A stretch of 64,000 bases of DNA from an uncultured Pelagibacteraceae bacterium. GTDB taxonomy: Bacteria; Pseudomonadota; Alphaproteobacteria; Pelagibacterales; Pelagibacteraceae. Below are positions 41,725 to 52,097 of the stretch, piece after piece. The translations under genes and the position numbers were made by a program. The notes beneath the pieces were generated by a model that ran no database searches, had not been told where the DNA came from, and saw only the letters and a list, made by a program, of their open reading frames with translations. The stretch covers positions 64,001-128,000 of the forward strand of contig CACHLD010000002.1 in assembly GCA_902580565.1 (NCBI GenBank), written 5' to 3'. How positions within the stretch are numbered: the first letter of the stretch is position 1; the number at the start of each line of letters is the position of its first letter.

Positions 41725-42138
41725 ATGGCCTTCAAATTTAATCGCTCAAAAAATGAACCTATGAGTGAAATAAATGTTACGCCATTTGTAGATGTGATGT
41801 TAGTGCTACTAATTATATTTATGGTTACAGCTCCACTATTAACGGTAGGTGTTCAAGTAGACTTACCCGAGTCAGCTGCAGACTCTTTACCAGATGATCA
41901 AGAGCCATTAACTATTTCAATCAATTCAAAAGGAGAAATTTATATTCAGGAGCATAAAGTAACTTATCAAAAGATTGTTCCAAAGCTTCTAGCTATTGCA
42001 AAAAATAGAACCGATACACGAATATATGTTAGGGGAGATAAAACTATAAATTATGGAAGAGTTTTAGAAGTCATGGGAACACTATCTGGCGCAGGTTTTT
42101 CAAAAGTAGCTTTGATATCTGAGCCATATAAAAATTAA
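41725..42138 (+). CDS. tolR: Tol-Pal system protein TolR
   Basis: A 137-residue single-span membrane protein of the ExbD/TolR family. MSEINVTPFVDVMLVLLIIF holds the conserved Asp (residue 23) that conducts protons, followed by a periplasmic domain with RGDKTINYGRVLEVMG. It begins 1 base after the tolQ stop. It partners with TolQ. Confidence 0.95.
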   Translation: MAFKFNRSKNEPMSEINVTPFVDVMLVLLIIFMVTAPLLTVGVQVDLPESAADSLPDDQEPLTISINSKGEIYIQEHKVTYQKIVPKLLAIAKNRTDTRIYVRGDKTINYGRVLEVMGTLSGAGFSKVALISEPYKN

Positions 42139-42145
42139 ATGAAAA

Positions 42146-42952
42146 ATGACAAAAAGTTTAATTTATTCATTAATATTTCATTCAGTAATGATTTTACTGA
42201 CCGTCTTAAGCTTACCGTTTATGATGAGGGAGCCAATTGATTTGCCGCCAATAGTATCAGTAGAGTTAATTCAAATTTCAGATAAAACCAACATACCTTA
42301 TGCCCCAAAAGTAAGAAAAATCCTTGAAGAGACAAAAAAAAAAGAAGAGAGAGTAGTTTCAGAGCAAGCTCCCCCTGCTGCTAAAGCTAAAGAAAAACCA
42401 GATAGAATTCCTCTGCCAGATGAAAAAAAAGAAAAAAAACAATTAGAGAAAAAAAAACAGAATCCAGAAGAAATTGAACCTAAGATTAGACAATCTTCAG
42501 AGTTTGAAAAAAAAGAAATTGTAGACACAAATCAAATAGCAGCATTAATTGATAAAGCTAAGGAAGAGGAAGCTGTAAAACAAGAAAAGAATGCTAAAAT
42601 CACTCAGAGCAATGTAAAAAATTCTTTTGCTACAGGCCTAACTTTGTCTGAGGAAGATGCTTTAAGAGCTCAGATATTTGGTTGTTGGAGTGTTCCGCTT
42701 GGTTTACCTTATGATAAGGATTTGTTAGTAAGAATAAAGTTAAAACTTAAAAAAGATGGTACAATAATGAAATCTGAAATTTTAGATCATCAAAGAATGA
42801 ATAGACCAGGGCAAAAATTTTATAAAGTATTGGCAGAAAGTGCATTAAGAGCTGTTAGATTGTGTCAACCTCTCAAAGTTCCTCCAACTGGTTATGAAAA
42901 GTGGAAGGATATGCAATTAAATTTCAATCCTACAGAAATGCTTAAAGGATAA
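42146..42952 (+). CDS. tolA: Tol-Pal system protein TolA
   Basis: Energy-transducing protein spanning the periplasm, 268 residues, shorter than E. coli TolA (421). A single N-terminal membrane segment (about residues 4-24) is followed by a highly charged Lys/Glu-rich helical region (about 50-150) and a C-terminal domain with [20 protein letters not shown], the TolA/TonB-like fold. The N-terminal [12 protein letters not shown] has the Ser-His pair that contacts TolQ. It lies between tolR and tolB, one base from the latter. Confidence 0.87.
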   Translation: MTKSLIYSLIFHSVMILLTVLSLPFMMREPIDLPPIVSVELIQISDKTNIPYAPKVRKILEETKKKEERVVSEQAPPAAKAKEKPDRIPLPDEKKEKKQLEKKKQNPEEIEPKIRQSSEFEKKEIVDTNQIAALIDKAKEEEAVKQEKNAKITQSNVKNSFATGLTLSEEDALRAQIFGCWSVPLGLPYDKDLLVRIKLKLKKDGTIMKSEILDHQRMNRPGQKFYKVLAESALRAVRLCQPLKVPPTGYEKWKDMQLNFNPTEMLKG

Positions 42953-42953
42953 C

Positions 42954-44291
42954 ATGAAAAAGATAATAGTATTTTTGATAATAAATTGCTTAATTATAAA
43001 TACTTCAAAAGCGCTAATAGAAGTTGATATAACAAGAGGAAATTTAGATCCTTTACCCATAGCAATTTCACCTTTGCATGTTGATATTAAGTCAGAAGAT
43101 TATAAAGATTTAAAAATTAAAGAGCTAGGGGATAATATTTCTGAAATAATAGGTAGAAATTTTAAAAGCACAGGATTATTTAATCCTCTTAAAAAAGAAG
43201 CTTTTGTTCAAAAACCGGATATAGCACATTTAAAGCCAAGATTTGAAGACTGGAGGTTAATTAAAGCCCAAGCATTAGTAACTGGAAAATTATTGATTAA
43301 AGATGAAAAACTCAAAGTAGAGTTTAGACTCTGGGACTTAACTGCAGCAAAAGAAATGACAGCATTAGCTTTTACAACAACACCTTCTAATTGGAGAAGA
43401 GTTGCACACATTATTTCAGATAAAATTTATGAACGTCTTACTGGAGAGGAAGGATATTTTGACACTAGAATAATTTATGTTTCTGAGAGCGGTCCAAAAG
43501 ACCAAAGAGTAAAAAAATTAGCTATTATGGATCAAGACGGGGCGAACACAAAATATTTAACTTTAGGAAACGAATTAGTTCTTACTCCAAGATTTAATCC
43601 TAATAATCAACTAGTAACTTATTTATCTTATTTCAGGAATATGCCAAGAGTTTATCTGCTTGATATAGAAACGGGAATGCAAGAGGTTGTTGGTAATTTT
43701 CCAGGCATGACATTTGCACCTAGATTTTCTCCAGACGGTAAAAAGATAATAATGAGTTTTGCTGAAGATGGCAATTCTGATATTTATACTATGGATTTAG
43801 AAACTAGAGTTGTAGAAAGAATTACTAATCACTCTTCAATTGATACTTCACCTTCTTTTTCTCCTGATGGTAAGTACATTTGCTTTAACTCTGATCGAAG
43901 CGGGCTTCAACAAATTTATGTTATGAGAAGTGACGGCAGTGATGTTAAAAGAATAACTTTCGGTAAAGGAATTTACGGTACTCCTGTTTGGTCTCCTCGA
44001 GGAGACTTAATTGCTTTTACTAAAGTCAGAAAAGGTAAATTTTATATTGGAGTAATGAGAACTGATGGATCAGGAGAAAGATTACTAACTGAAAATTTTT
44101 ATCAAGAGGCTCCATCTTGGTCTCCTAACGGAAGAGTCTTAGTATTTTATAGAGAGACAAAATCAGGGTCAAAGGGCGAGGGATTTTCAGCAAAACTTTG
44201 GTCAATAGATATCACTGGTTACAATGAGAGAAAACTAACCACTAAAACAGATGCTTCAGACCCATCTTGGTCCTCTTTATTATCAAAGTAA
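42954..44291 (+). CDS. tolB: Tol-Pal system protein TolB
   Basis: Periplasmic beta-propeller protein of 445 residues. A signal peptide is visible ([19 protein letters not shown], with cleavage probably after SKA). The N-terminal domain contains PIAISPL; the propeller shows repeated blade motifs such as [39 protein letters not shown] and [13 protein letters not shown]. It binds Pal and is displaced by TolA. It follows tolA by one base and precedes pal by 77 bases. Confidence 0.95.
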   Translation: MKKIIVFLIINCLIINTSKALIEVDITRGNLDPLPIAISPLHVDIKSEDYKDLKIKELGDNISEIIGRNFKSTGLFNPLKKEAFVQKPDIAHLKPRFEDWRLIKAQALVTGKLLIKDEKLKVEFRLWDLTAAKEMTALAFTTTPSNWRRVAHIISDKIYERLTGEEGYFDTRIIYVSESGPKDQRVKKLAIMDQDGANTKYLTLGNELVLTPRFNPNNQLVTYLSYFRNMPRVYLLDIETGMQEVVGNFPGMTFAPRFSPDGKKIIMSFAEDGNSDIYTMDLETRVVERITNHSSIDTSPSFSPDGKYICFNSDRSGLQQIYVMRSDGSDVKRITFGKGIYGTPVWSPRGDLIAFTKVRKGKFYIGVMRTDGSGERLLTENFYQEAPSWSPNGRVLVFYRETKSGSKGEGFSAKLWSIDITGYNERKLTTKTDASDPSWSSLLSK

Positions 44292-44368
44292 GGGTATTTT
44301 TAATGTAATTTAAGCTTGAATAATCTTTAATAATTTGAAATATTTCGATAATCAACCTAGGGGAAAAA

Positions 44369-44845
44369 ATGATATTTAATACGAATTTAAAAAATGTTCT
44401 TTTAGTAGTTTTTGCAACGTTAATTTTAAGCGCTTGTTCAACAGCTAAAAAATCAGGGAATTTAGAAGGAGATGTTTATACTGGCAAAGAAACAGTAAAA
44501 TATTTAGCTTCTGGTGTGCCTGATAGAGTATTTTTCGCGACTAATAAATCTTCTTTAACAACTGCGTCTAGAGCAACTCTTAGAAAGCAAGCTAAGTTTT
44601 TAAGAAAAAATAAAAAACTTAACGTGACTATAGAAGGTCATGCTGATGAAAGAGGAACAAGAGAATATAACTTGGCTTTAGGTGAACGAAGAGCAAATGC
44701 TGCAAGAGATTATTTAATGACTTATGGAATTTCAGGCAAAAGAATTTCAGTTATTAGCTATGGAAAAGAGAAACCAGTTAATCCTGCATCAAGTCCTCTA
44801 GCCTGGTCTCAAAACAGAAGATCAGTTACAGTAAAAGTTAATTAA
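44369..44845 (+). CDS. pal: Peptidoglycan-associated lipoprotein Pal
   Basis: Outer-membrane lipoprotein of 158 residues. The lipobox is LSAC with Cys at residue 23 after a hydrophobic signal. The OmpA-like domain contains VFFATNKSSLT, VTIEGHADERGTREYNLALG and RRANAARDYL, the peptidoglycan-binding motif, and ends WSQNRRSVTVKV. It anchors the outer membrane to the wall and partners with TolB. A purine-rich AGGGGA sequence lies just before the ATG. A hairpin terminator follows. Confidence 0.96.
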   Translation: MIFNTNLKNVLLVVFATLILSACSTAKKSGNLEGDVYTGKETVKYLASGVPDRVFFATNKSSLTTASRATLRKQAKFLRKNKKLNVTIEGHADERGTREYNLALGERRANAARDYLMTYGISGKRISVISYGKEKPVNPASSPLAWSQNRRSVTVKVN

Positions 44846-44860
44846 TTTTCTTTTAAATTT

Positions 44861-44902
44861 AAGACCCTTTAATAATTAAAACTATTGAAGGGTCTTTTTT
44901 TT
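44861..44902 (+). terminator. Rho-independent terminator after pal
   Basis: AAGACCCTT (44861-44869) pairs with AAGGGTCTT (44888-44896), with extra A-T pairs inside the loop, and is followed by a run of T to 44902. This is the only clear intrinsic terminator in the window. It separates tolQRAB-pal from cpoB, which begins 28 bases later. Confidence 0.88.
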
Positions 44903-44929
44903 GCCATTATGTGTATTTAAAGAATCCTC

Positions 44930-45898
44930 ATGACATTTGTAAAAAATAAAATATTAATTATTTTCTCAATTTTTTTTGTTTTATCATACAATTATTTATT
45001 AGCAGAAGAAGAAGATATTGCGATTCAAGCAGTAGCAGATCAAGTACAAGTATTAATAAAGGATTTAAAGACATTAGAAAAAGCGGTTTATCAAAAATCA
45101 GATGTATTATCTGATGAGGTGAAAAATATAAAGTCCGATGGACTCAATGAAGATATTTTAACCAAGCATCTTTTAAAACTCAATGAAATCGAAGATCAGT
45201 TTAGAGAACTCACTAATAAATTTGAAGAGGTAAATTTTAAATTAGATAAACTTTCTTCTAGAGTAACAAAAATTCAATCTGATAATCAGTTGAGATTTTC
45301 TGACCTAGAAAATTCAGATATCTCAAATATTAAAACAAAAAAAAATAATACGAAAAAATTACCTGGAACCAGTCAACCAGCTGACTTTGGTGCTAATCCA
45401 GGGTATTCAGTAACTAATTTACCAGATACACAAATAACGAATTCCATTGAAAGTGCACAAACTGTAATTACCGAGGAGCCAGAAAAAAAAGAGTCATTAC
45501 TTCCAAATAAACCACCTAAAGAACAGTACGAATTTGCAGTAAGCTTTATGAAGATAGGAGATTATGAAACAGCAGAATTTGCTTTGAAAGAATTTATTGA
45601 TAAAAATAAAGACCACGACTTAGCTGGAAGTGCTCAGTTTTGGTATGGAGAAACTTTTAGAATACGACAACTTTATTCAGATGCAGCAACTGCATATTTA
45701 GACGGTTATCAAAATTACCCAAAAAGTAAAAAAGCACCTGACAATCTTTTAAAGCTAGGAATCACTATGGTTCAGTTAGGAGAGAAAGATCAAGGGTGTA
45801 AAATGATTTTAGGAATCAAAAAAGAATATCCAAAAGCTAGTAAGTCTGTGTTACAAAAAGCTCTATATGAGCAAAAAAAATTCAAGTGTAATTCTTAA
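44930..45898 (+). CDS. cpoB: Cell division coordinator CpoB (YbgF)
   Basis: Periplasmic protein of 322 residues. A signal peptide (about residues 1-25, ending LLA before EEED) is followed by a coiled-coil region (about 28-130), a disordered Pro/Thr/Asn-rich linker and C-terminal TPR repeats (YEFAVSFMKIGDYETAEFAL, FWYGETFRIRQLYSDAATAY). It links Tol-Pal constriction with peptidoglycan synthesis. The end overlaps tilS by 32 bases. Confidence 0.9.
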   Translation: MTFVKNKILIIFSIFFVLSYNYLLAEEEDIAIQAVADQVQVLIKDLKTLEKAVYQKSDVLSDEVKNIKSDGLNEDILTKHLLKLNEIEDQFRELTNKFEEVNFKLDKLSSRVTKIQSDNQLRFSDLENSDISNIKTKKNNTKKLPGTSQPADFGANPGYSVTNLPDTQITNSIESAQTVITEEPEKKESLLPNKPPKEQYEFAVSFMKIGDYETAEFALKEFIDKNKDHDLAGSAQFWYGETFRIRQLYSDAATAYLDGYQNYPKSKKAPDNLLKLGITMVQLGEKDQGCKMILGIKKEYPKASKSVLQKALYEQKKFKCNS

Positions 45899-46889
45899 AA
45901 ATCAATTCAAAGATTATAAAGATTTATCGAATATTTATTCATTATTTTCTAAAAAAATAAAAAATTTAAAAAAAAATTTATTTTTAGTCGCTGTTTCAGG
46001 GGGACCTGATAGTTTAGCACTTACTGCTTTAATAAAATCCTATAGTTTAGAAAATACTTGTAAAGTTTACTACGTTTTGATTGATCATAACCTAAGAAAA
46101 AATTCATCTAATGAAGCTAAATTAGTAAAAAATTTACTTAAAAAATTTAAAATTAATCTTAATATTCTTAAAAATAAAAAAAAAATTGTAAAGAATATTC
46201 AGAGTGAAGCGAGAAAAGTTAGATATGAACTCCTTACGACTTTCTGTAGAAAAAAAAATATAAAAATTATCATTACTGCACATAATTTAGAGGATCAAGT
46301 CGAAACTTTTTTTATACGATTATCCAGAGGAAGCGGATTACAAGGCCTTTCTTCCATGAAACAAACAAATAAAATAGAAAAAAATATAAATTTATTTAGA
46401 CCGCTTCTAGACATCAAAAAAAACCAGCTTATGAAAATTTCAAAACTTATTTTCGGAAAATATTATAAAGATCCGTCAAATCGAAATACGAAATATTTAA
46501 GAACTAGAATAAGGAAATTGAAAAAATCTCTTGAGGCAAGTGGTATAAATTATGAGAAAATATCTCACTCAATTAAAAATTTAGCTTCAAGCAGAGACAC
46601 TTTAGACCTGTACTTTGATAAAATTTATAAGGATATAACATTTAAGACAAAAAATAAAATTCACATAGATTTAAAAGGTCTTGAAAGTTTAAATCAAGAA
46701 ATGAAATTAAGGGTTTTTAAAAAATCTATTCAAAACCTGACAAATGCATACTACTCACCAAGATCAAAAAAAATTGTAAATTTAATCAATCGAATCCAAG
46801 TGAATAAAAACAAGAAGCATAATTTAGCTGGGTGTGTTATTTTTAAAGAAAAAAAACTCATAATTTTGAAAAAAGAGAATAAAAAATAG
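45867..46889 (+). CDS. tilS: tRNA(Ile)-lysidine synthetase TilS
   Basis: ATP-dependent enzyme that modifies the wobble cytidine of tRNA-Ile (CAU) to lysidine. AVSGGPDSLAL (about residues 42-52) is the PP-loop, VLIDHNLRKNSSNEA and TAHNLEDQVETFFIRLSRGSG follow as usual. Length is 340 residues, so the C-terminal domain is small. The ATG at 45867 lies within cpoB; no other ATG, GTG or TTG exists between there and the PP-loop, so the 32-base overlap is accepted. Confidence 0.9.
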   Translation: MSKKNSSVILKNQFKDYKDLSNIYSLFSKKIKNLKKNLFLVAVSGGPDSLALTALIKSYSLENTCKVYYVLIDHNLRKNSSNEAKLVKNLLKKFKINLNILKNKKKIVKNIQSEARKVRYELLTTFCRKKNIKIIITAHNLEDQVETFFIRLSRGSGLQGLSSMKQTNKIEKNINLFRPLLDIKKNQLMKISKLIFGKYYKDPSNRNTKYLRTRIRKLKKSLEASGINYEKISHSIKNLASSRDTLDLYFDKIYKDITFKTKNKIHIDLKGLESLNQEMKLRVFKKSIQNLTNAYYSPRSKKIVNLINRIQVNKNKKHNLAGCVIFKEKKLIILKKENKK

Positions 46890-46984
46890 CTATTTTCAAA
46901 AATGTGTTATATTTTGTCTTATTTACAACCTATTTGTATTTAATTAATACTTGTTAATTGTAAAATAATGCTTATTTAAAATAT

Positions 46985-48880
46985 ATGAATTTAAAAAACT
47001 TAATAATGTGGGCCATAATAGTTCTTCTATCTGTAGGACTATTTAACATGTTCCAAGACCCAAAAAAATTGAATGCAGAAAAAAATAGATTACCTTTTTC
47101 GAAGTTCTTGAGCGAAGTTGACTCTGGTAGAGTTGTCGAAGTTCAAATACAAGGAAATAATATTTCTGGGGTTTTAGCAGATGGAAATACATTCACTACT
47201 TACTCTCCTAATTATCCAGAATTAGTTGATAAACTCTCTGCAAATGAAGTGAGCATTGTTGCTACTCCAACTGAGGATAAGATGCCCTCGCTTTTAGGAA
47301 TTTTATTATCTTGGTTTCCAATGTTATTACTTATTGGTGTTTGGATTTTCTTTATGCGTCAAATGCAAGGAGGTAAAGGGGGAGCAATGGGATTCGGAAG
47401 ATCTAAGGCAAAATTACTAAATGAAGCCCAAGGCAAAGTTACTTTTAATGATGTAGCAGGAGTAGAAGAAGCAAAAGAAGAAGTTGAAGAAATAGTTGAA
47501 TTTTTAAAAGATCCAAAAAAATTTAGTAGACTTGGTGGAAAAATACCAAAAGGTGCTTTACTTATTGGTCCTCCAGGAACTGGAAAAACTTTATTAGCCA
47601 AAGCTATTGCAGGAGAAGCAAACGTTCCATTTTTTTCAATATCAGGATCAGACTTTGTTGAAATGTTTGTTGGAGTTGGAGCTTCAAGAGTTAGAGATAT
47701 GTTTGAACAAGGAAAAAAACATTCACCATGCATAATTTTTATCGATGAAATAGACGCTGTTGGAAGAAGTAGAGGAGCGGGGCTTGGAGGAGGAAATGAT
47801 GAAAGAGAACAAACTCTTAATCAGCTTCTTGTTGAAATGGATGGTTTTGATACTAACGAGGGGATTATTTTAATTGCCGCTACAAACAGACCAGATGTTT
47901 TAGATCCAGCTTTACTAAGACCTGGAAGATTTGATAGACAAGTTGTTGTAGGAAATCCAGACATCGTTGGAAGAGAGGCTATTTTAAAAGTCCACGTTAA
48001 AAAAATCAGCACTGGACCAGACGTTAAATTAAGAACCATAGCCAGAGGAACTCCTGGTTTTTCTGGAGCAGATCTAGCTAATTTAATAAATGAGTCAGCT
48101 CTTTTAGCGGCCAGAAAAAATAAAAGAGTTGTTACAATGTCGGACGTAGAGGAGGCTAAAGATAAAGTAATGATGGGAGCAGAAAGAAGATCGATGGTAA
48201 TGTCCGAGGATGAAAAAAAACTTACAGCGTATCACGAAGGTGGTCATGCTATAGTAGCGTTAAATGAAAAAGCTTCTGACCCAATTCATAAAGCTACGAT
48301 AATACCTAGAGGTAGAGCTTTAGGTATGGTTATGAGATTACCTGAGAGAGATCAACTCTCAGTCTCTAGAGAAAAAATGCATTCAGATATTGCTGTAGCC
48401 ATGGGAGGTAGAATTGCAGAAGAGATAATTTTTGGCCATGACAAAGTTACATCTGGGGCTTCGTCTGATATTGATATGGTAACAAAAATGGCTAAGAACA
48501 TGGTCACTAAGTATGGCATGAGTAAAGAGCTAGGAACCATAGCTTACGGAGAGAATGAAGAGGAAGTATTTTTAGGACGATCAGTAACTAAACAACAAAA
48601 TATGTCAGAAGACACTGCAAAAAAAGTCGATGCAGAAGTTAAGAAAATTGTAGACACTGGTTACGAAAGAGCAAGAAAAGTTTTAACCGAAAAAATAGAT
48701 GATTTACATAAACTAGCAAAAGCACTTTTAATATATGAAACACTATCAGGAGATGAAATTAGGGACTTAATTCTAAAAGATATCAAACCTACCAGATCTT
48801 TTAAAGAAGAAGACACAGAAGATGGAAAATCCTCTTCTGCATTAGGTTCTTTAGGTTTAAAACCAAAGCCAGCAATCTAA
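46985..48880 (+). CDS. ftsH: ATP-dependent zinc metalloprotease FtsH
   Basis: Membrane-bound AAA protease of 631 residues. Two membrane segments (about 5-22 and 103-122) flank a periplasmic domain. [13 protein letters not shown] is Walker [13 protein letters not shown] Walker [21 protein letters not shown] the second region of homology, and [13 protein letters not shown] the zinc-binding His-Glu-x-x-His; [12 protein letters not shown] holds the third ligand region. It degrades misfolded membrane proteins and RpoH. A 95-base gap precedes it, the largest upstream region here, with no promoter I can place confidently. Confidence 0.97.
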   Translation: MNLKNLIMWAIIVLLSVGLFNMFQDPKKLNAEKNRLPFSKFLSEVDSGRVVEVQIQGNNISGVLADGNTFTTYSPNYPELVDKLSANEVSIVATPTEDKMPSLLGILLSWFPMLLLIGVWIFFMRQMQGGKGGAMGFGRSKAKLLNEAQGKVTFNDVAGVEEAKEEVEEIVEFLKDPKKFSRLGGKIPKGALLIGPPGTGKTLLAKAIAGEANVPFFSISGSDFVEMFVGVGASRVRDMFEQGKKHSPCIIFIDEIDAVGRSRGAGLGGGNDEREQTLNQLLVEMDGFDTNEGIILIAATNRPDVLDPALLRPGRFDRQVVVGNPDIVGREAILKVHVKKISTGPDVKLRTIARGTPGFSGADLANLINESALLAARKNKRVVTMSDVEEAKDKVMMGAERRSMVMSEDEKKLTAYHEGGHAIVALNEKASDPIHKATIIPRGRALGMVMRLPERDQLSVSREKMHSDIAVAMGGRIAEEIIFGHDKVTSGASSDIDMVTKMAKNMVTKYGMSKELGTIAYGENEEEVFLGRSVTKQQNMSEDTAKKVDAEVKKIVDTGYERARKVLTEKIDDLHKLAKALLIYETLSGDEIRDLILKDIKPTRSFKEEDTEDGKSSSALGSLGLKPKPAI

Positions 48881-48886
48881 ATAATC

Positions 48887-49954
48887 ATGACAAAATATTA
48901 CACACGAGCGTGTAATTTTTATTATGGAGTCAATGCAAAAGTACTAATAAAAAAAAAACAGGCATTATCTTTGTGTGGTAACAAAGACATTGCTTTTGAT
49001 AGAATTGAAGTTATCACAAGAAAGAAAAACAAAGTCTCTTCAAAGATAATTAGTATAAAAAAGATTAAAAATTTAGATATTTCCTTAAAGAAAAAAGTCA
49101 AACAAGATTTAAAAAAAATAATTTCAAAAAGAAAAAACTTCTTAAAAAATGTAAATTTTTTAGAGCCAGCTATTATGGGCATTCTTAACTTGACCCCAGA
49201 TAGTTTTTCTGACGGAGGTAAATATAATAATCGAAAAAAAGCAAAAAAACATATCTTAGATATGGTAAAATCAGGGGCAAATATTATTGACGTTGGAGGA
49301 GAGTCTACTAGACCTGGATCTAAAACAGTTTTAACCAATATGGAATGGAAAAGAGTCGAGAATGTTATAAAAAATTTTAAGAAAAGATATTCAAATGTTT
49401 GTCTATCTATAGATACAAGAAAGTCTAAAGTGATGATTGAGGCAATAAAACATGGGGCTGATTTAATAAATGATGTATCAGGTTTTAATTACGATAATCA
49501 ATCTTTATCAAAATTAAGAAAATATAACATTTCAAAAGTTCTTCATCATATGCAGGGTACACCAAATACAATGCAGAAGAATCCAAAATATAAAAACGTT
49601 CTATTAGATATTTACGATTATTTCGAAAAAGAAGTGAAAAAAATCCATCATAAAAAGATAGTTATAGATCCTGGTATTGGTTTTGGTAAAAATTTGAAAC
49701 ATAATTTGAGTTTAATTTCTAAGATATCTTTGTTTCATAGTCTTGGTTTTCCTATTTTGATTGGAACATCTAGAAAAAGATTTATTAGTCAAATATCTGG
49801 AAAAAATGACAGTAAAGAAAGAATAGGAGGAACGATTGCTTCAGTAATATTTTTGTTGTCTCAAGGTGTTCAAATTTTTAGAGTACATAATGTAAACGAG
49901 GTAAAACAAGGTATTTTAGTATTTAGAAAAATTTTATCTAAATTAACAAATTAA
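48887..49954 (+). CDS. folP: Dihydropteroate synthase with N-terminal extension
   Basis: Folate-pathway enzyme joining p-aminobenzoate to the pterin. The catalytic barrel begins at about residue 92 with AIMGILNLTPDSFSDGGKY, followed by IIDVGGESTRPGS, LSIDTRKSKVM, LINDVSGF and VIDPGIGFGK. The total of 355 residues is about 80 longer than the usual enzyme. The extra N terminus (starting MTKYYTRACNFYYG) is basic and not recognised. The gene follows ftsH by 6 bases and shares one base with glmM, an arrangement (ftsH-folP-glmM) common in bacteria. Confidence 0.93.
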   Translation: MTKYYTRACNFYYGVNAKVLIKKKQALSLCGNKDIAFDRIEVITRKKNKVSSKIISIKKIKNLDISLKKKVKQDLKKIISKRKNFLKNVNFLEPAIMGILNLTPDSFSDGGKYNNRKKAKKHILDMVKSGANIIDVGGESTRPGSKTVLTNMEWKRVENVIKNFKKRYSNVCLSIDTRKSKVMIEAIKHGADLINDVSGFNYDNQSLSKLRKYNISKVLHHMQGTPNTMQKNPKYKNVLLDIYDYFEKEVKKIHHKKIVIDPGIGFGKNLKHNLSLISKISLFHSLGFPILIGTSRKRFISQISGKNDSKERIGGTIASVIFLLSQGVQIFRVHNVNEVKQGILVFRKILSKLTN

Positions 49955-51288
49955 TGAAAAACAAATATTTTGGAACTGATGGAATTAGAGGGACAGTTAA
50001 TCAAGGAAATATAACTGGTGAAAAATTCTTTAAATTTGGTCTAGCCTCAGGTACCTACTTTAAAAATCAAAAAAAATCAAAACAGATCGCTATAATAGCT
50101 AAAGATACTAGATTATCCGGATATACTTTAGAGCCAGCACTAGTATCTGGTTTAGTATCAGGAGGAATGCATGTCTATACATTAGGTCCTTTACCTACAA
50201 ACGGACTTGCAATGTTAACTAAATTTATGAGAGCTAATATGGGAATAATGATAACTGCTTCTCACAATCCATATCAAGATAATGGTCTTAAGCTATTTGG
50301 ACCAGACGGTTTAAAATTATCAGATAAGATTGAAAAAAAGATTGAGAAATTGATAGACGCTAAAAACACAAATCAACTAACTAACCCTAAATTATTAGGT
50401 AGAGTAAAAAGATTAGAAAATGGAAATGAAGAATATATCAAAATTTTAAGAAAAAATTTTCCTAAAAATTTTCATTTGAGAGGAATGAAAATAGTTTTAG
50501 ATTGTGCTAATGGAGCAGGATACAAATCAGCTCCTAAATTACTTAAAGACCTTGGAGCAAAAGTAATATCTATAGGCGTAAAACCAAACGGTTTTAATAT
50601 TAATGAAAAGTGTGGTTCTATGTATCCCTCAAAAATTAGATATGCAGTAAAAAAATTTAAAGCACATGTTGGAGTAGCTTTTGATGGCGACGCTGACAGA
50701 GTTATCATGTGTGATGAAAAAGGAAAGATAATAGATGGAGATCAAATAATTGCTATGCTTGCCCGAAGGTGGAAGTCAAAAAGAATTTTAAAGGGAGGTG
50801 TAATAGGAACTCTGATGTCTAATTATGGTTTACAAAATTTTTTAAAAAATGAAAAAATAAAATTTTATAGATCGAAAGTAGGAGACAGATATGTAAAAGA
50901 AAAGATGAAAAAATTGAATTATAATCTAGGTGGAGAACAGTCTGGTCACATAATTTTAGGAAAATTTGCAACAACGGGAGATGGATTGTTGGTAGCTTTG
51001 GAAGTTTTGTTTTCATTGAGAAAAAGAAAAGAAGCAAGTAAGTTACTTAATGTTTTTAAACCTTTACCTCAAATTTTAGAGAACGTAATTGTTAAAAATA
51101 AAAATGTAATTAATACTAGAAAGTCTAAGAATGCAGTTAAAAAAGCAATTAAATCTATGGGCAACAAAGGAAGAATTTTAGTAAGAAAATCAGGAACAGA
51201 GCCAAAAATTAGAATCATGGCTGAGTCATATGATAAAAACTTAATCCTGAAATGTATAAAAATAATTAAAAAATCAATAAAAAATTGA
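49954..51288 (+). CDS. glmM: Phosphoglucosamine mutase
   Basis: A 444-residue alpha-phosphohexomutase that makes glucosamine 1-phosphate for UDP-GlcNAc. YFGTDGIRGTVN opens the protein, MITASHNPYQDNGLK carries the phosphoserine, AFDGDADRVIM the metal-binding Asp triplet, GGEQSGHII the sugar-binding loop and RKSGTEPKIRIMAES the phosphate-binding loop. Normal length. UDP-GlcNAc is the likely precursor of the nonulosonates of region 1. The stop overlaps the thiD start. Confidence 0.96.
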   Translation: MKNKYFGTDGIRGTVNQGNITGEKFFKFGLASGTYFKNQKKSKQIAIIAKDTRLSGYTLEPALVSGLVSGGMHVYTLGPLPTNGLAMLTKFMRANMGIMITASHNPYQDNGLKLFGPDGLKLSDKIEKKIEKLIDAKNTNQLTNPKLLGRVKRLENGNEEYIKILRKNFPKNFHLRGMKIVLDCANGAGYKSAPKLLKDLGAKVISIGVKPNGFNINEKCGSMYPSKIRYAVKKFKAHVGVAFDGDADRVIMCDEKGKIIDGDQIIAMLARRWKSKRILKGGVIGTLMSNYGLQNFLKNEKIKFYRSKVGDRYVKEKMKKLNYNLGGEQSGHIILGKFATTGDGLLVALEVLFSLRKRKEASKLLNVFKPLPQILENVIVKNKNVINTRKSKNAVKKAIKSMGNKGRILVRKSGTEPKIRIMAESYDKNLILKCIKIIKKSIKN

Positions 51289-52097
51289 AAATTAAATCTA
51301 AAGTTTTGATAATAGCTGGATCTGACTCCTCAGGAGGAGCAGGAATTCAAGCAGATATAAAAACTGTTACAGCTCTTGGAGGTTATGCAATGACTGCTAT
51401 AACTGCAGTTACAGCGCAAAACACAAAAGGAGTAAAAACTGTTATTCCCATTAAGCCAAAAGAAATAAAAAAACAAATTTTGTACACTTGTAAAGATATA
51501 AAACCAGATACAATAAAGATTGGTATGCTTCATTCAACTCAAGTTATTAATTCAGTAGTTAAAGCTTTAAATAAAATAAAGATAACAAAAATTGTTTTAG
51601 ATCCAGTTATGGTTGCCAAAGGTGGAACAAGACTAGTGAGTCAATCAGCAATTATGACTCTTAAAAATTTTTTGATAAAAAAAACTTATTTAATAACACC
51701 TAATATTCCAGAAGCTGAAGTTTTAACTAACATGAAGATTAAAAATCTTAGAGATATGATTTATGCAGCTAAAATTTTACTCAATTTCGGAGCTAAAAAC
51801 GTCTTGTTAAAAGGTGGACATAAAAAATCAAAATATATTGAAGATATTCTTTTAAATAAAAAAGAGATAAAGATTTTCAAAAATAAAAAGATTAAAACTC
51901 GAAATACTCATGGAACTGGCTGTACTTTATCTAGCTCTATTGCAACTTTTTTATCGTGTGGAAAACCTTTAAAGAAATCCTGTGAGTTGGGAATTAAATA
52001 TGTTAACCAAGCTATAGGATCTAATCCAAATTATGGAAAAGGACATGGTCCTATAAACCATTTAAATTCAATAATAATAAAAAAAAAATTTAAATAA
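51285..52097 (+). CDS. thiD: Hydroxymethylpyrimidine (phosphate) kinase
   Basis: A 270-residue ribokinase-like kinase that phosphorylates HMP and HMP phosphate for thiamine synthesis. [18 protein letters not shown] is the start motif, [18 protein letters not shown] follows, [10 protein letters not shown] and [11 protein letters not shown] are mid-protein blocks, and [15 protein letters not shown] is the anion-hole and catalytic motif. The start is TTG, whose last two bases form part of the glmM TGA stop. With thiE nearby it gives part of a thiamine salvage route; SAR11 is known to need an external HMP source. Confidence 0.93.
   Translation: MKIKSKVLIIAGSDSSGGAGIQADIKTVTALGGYAMTAITAVTAQNTKGVKTVIPIKPKEIKKQILYTCKDIKPDTIKIGMLHSTQVINSVVKALNKIKITKIVLDPVMVAKGGTRLVSQSAIMTLKNFLIKKTYLITPNIPEAEVLTNMKIKNLRDMIYAAKILLNFGAKNVLLKGGHKKSKYIEDILLNKKEIKIFKNKKIKTRNTHGTGCTLSSSIATFLSCGKPLKKSCELGIKYVNQAIGSNPNYGKGHGPINHLNSIIIKKKFK

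Noticed and set aside
45867-45898. A frameshift joining cpoB and tilS because of their 32-base overlap
   Set aside because: Both proteins are complete by family length and motifs, and the TilS start codon inside cpoB is the only one available.
46890-46984. Promoter or regulatory RNA in the 95-base gap before ftsH
   Set aside because: Several TTG/TA-rich hexamers occur but none with suitable spacing stands out from the AT-rich background.
47359-49338. Minus-strand ORFs of 60-140 codons opposite ftsH and folP
   Set aside because: They are antisense shadows of well-conserved coding sequence.
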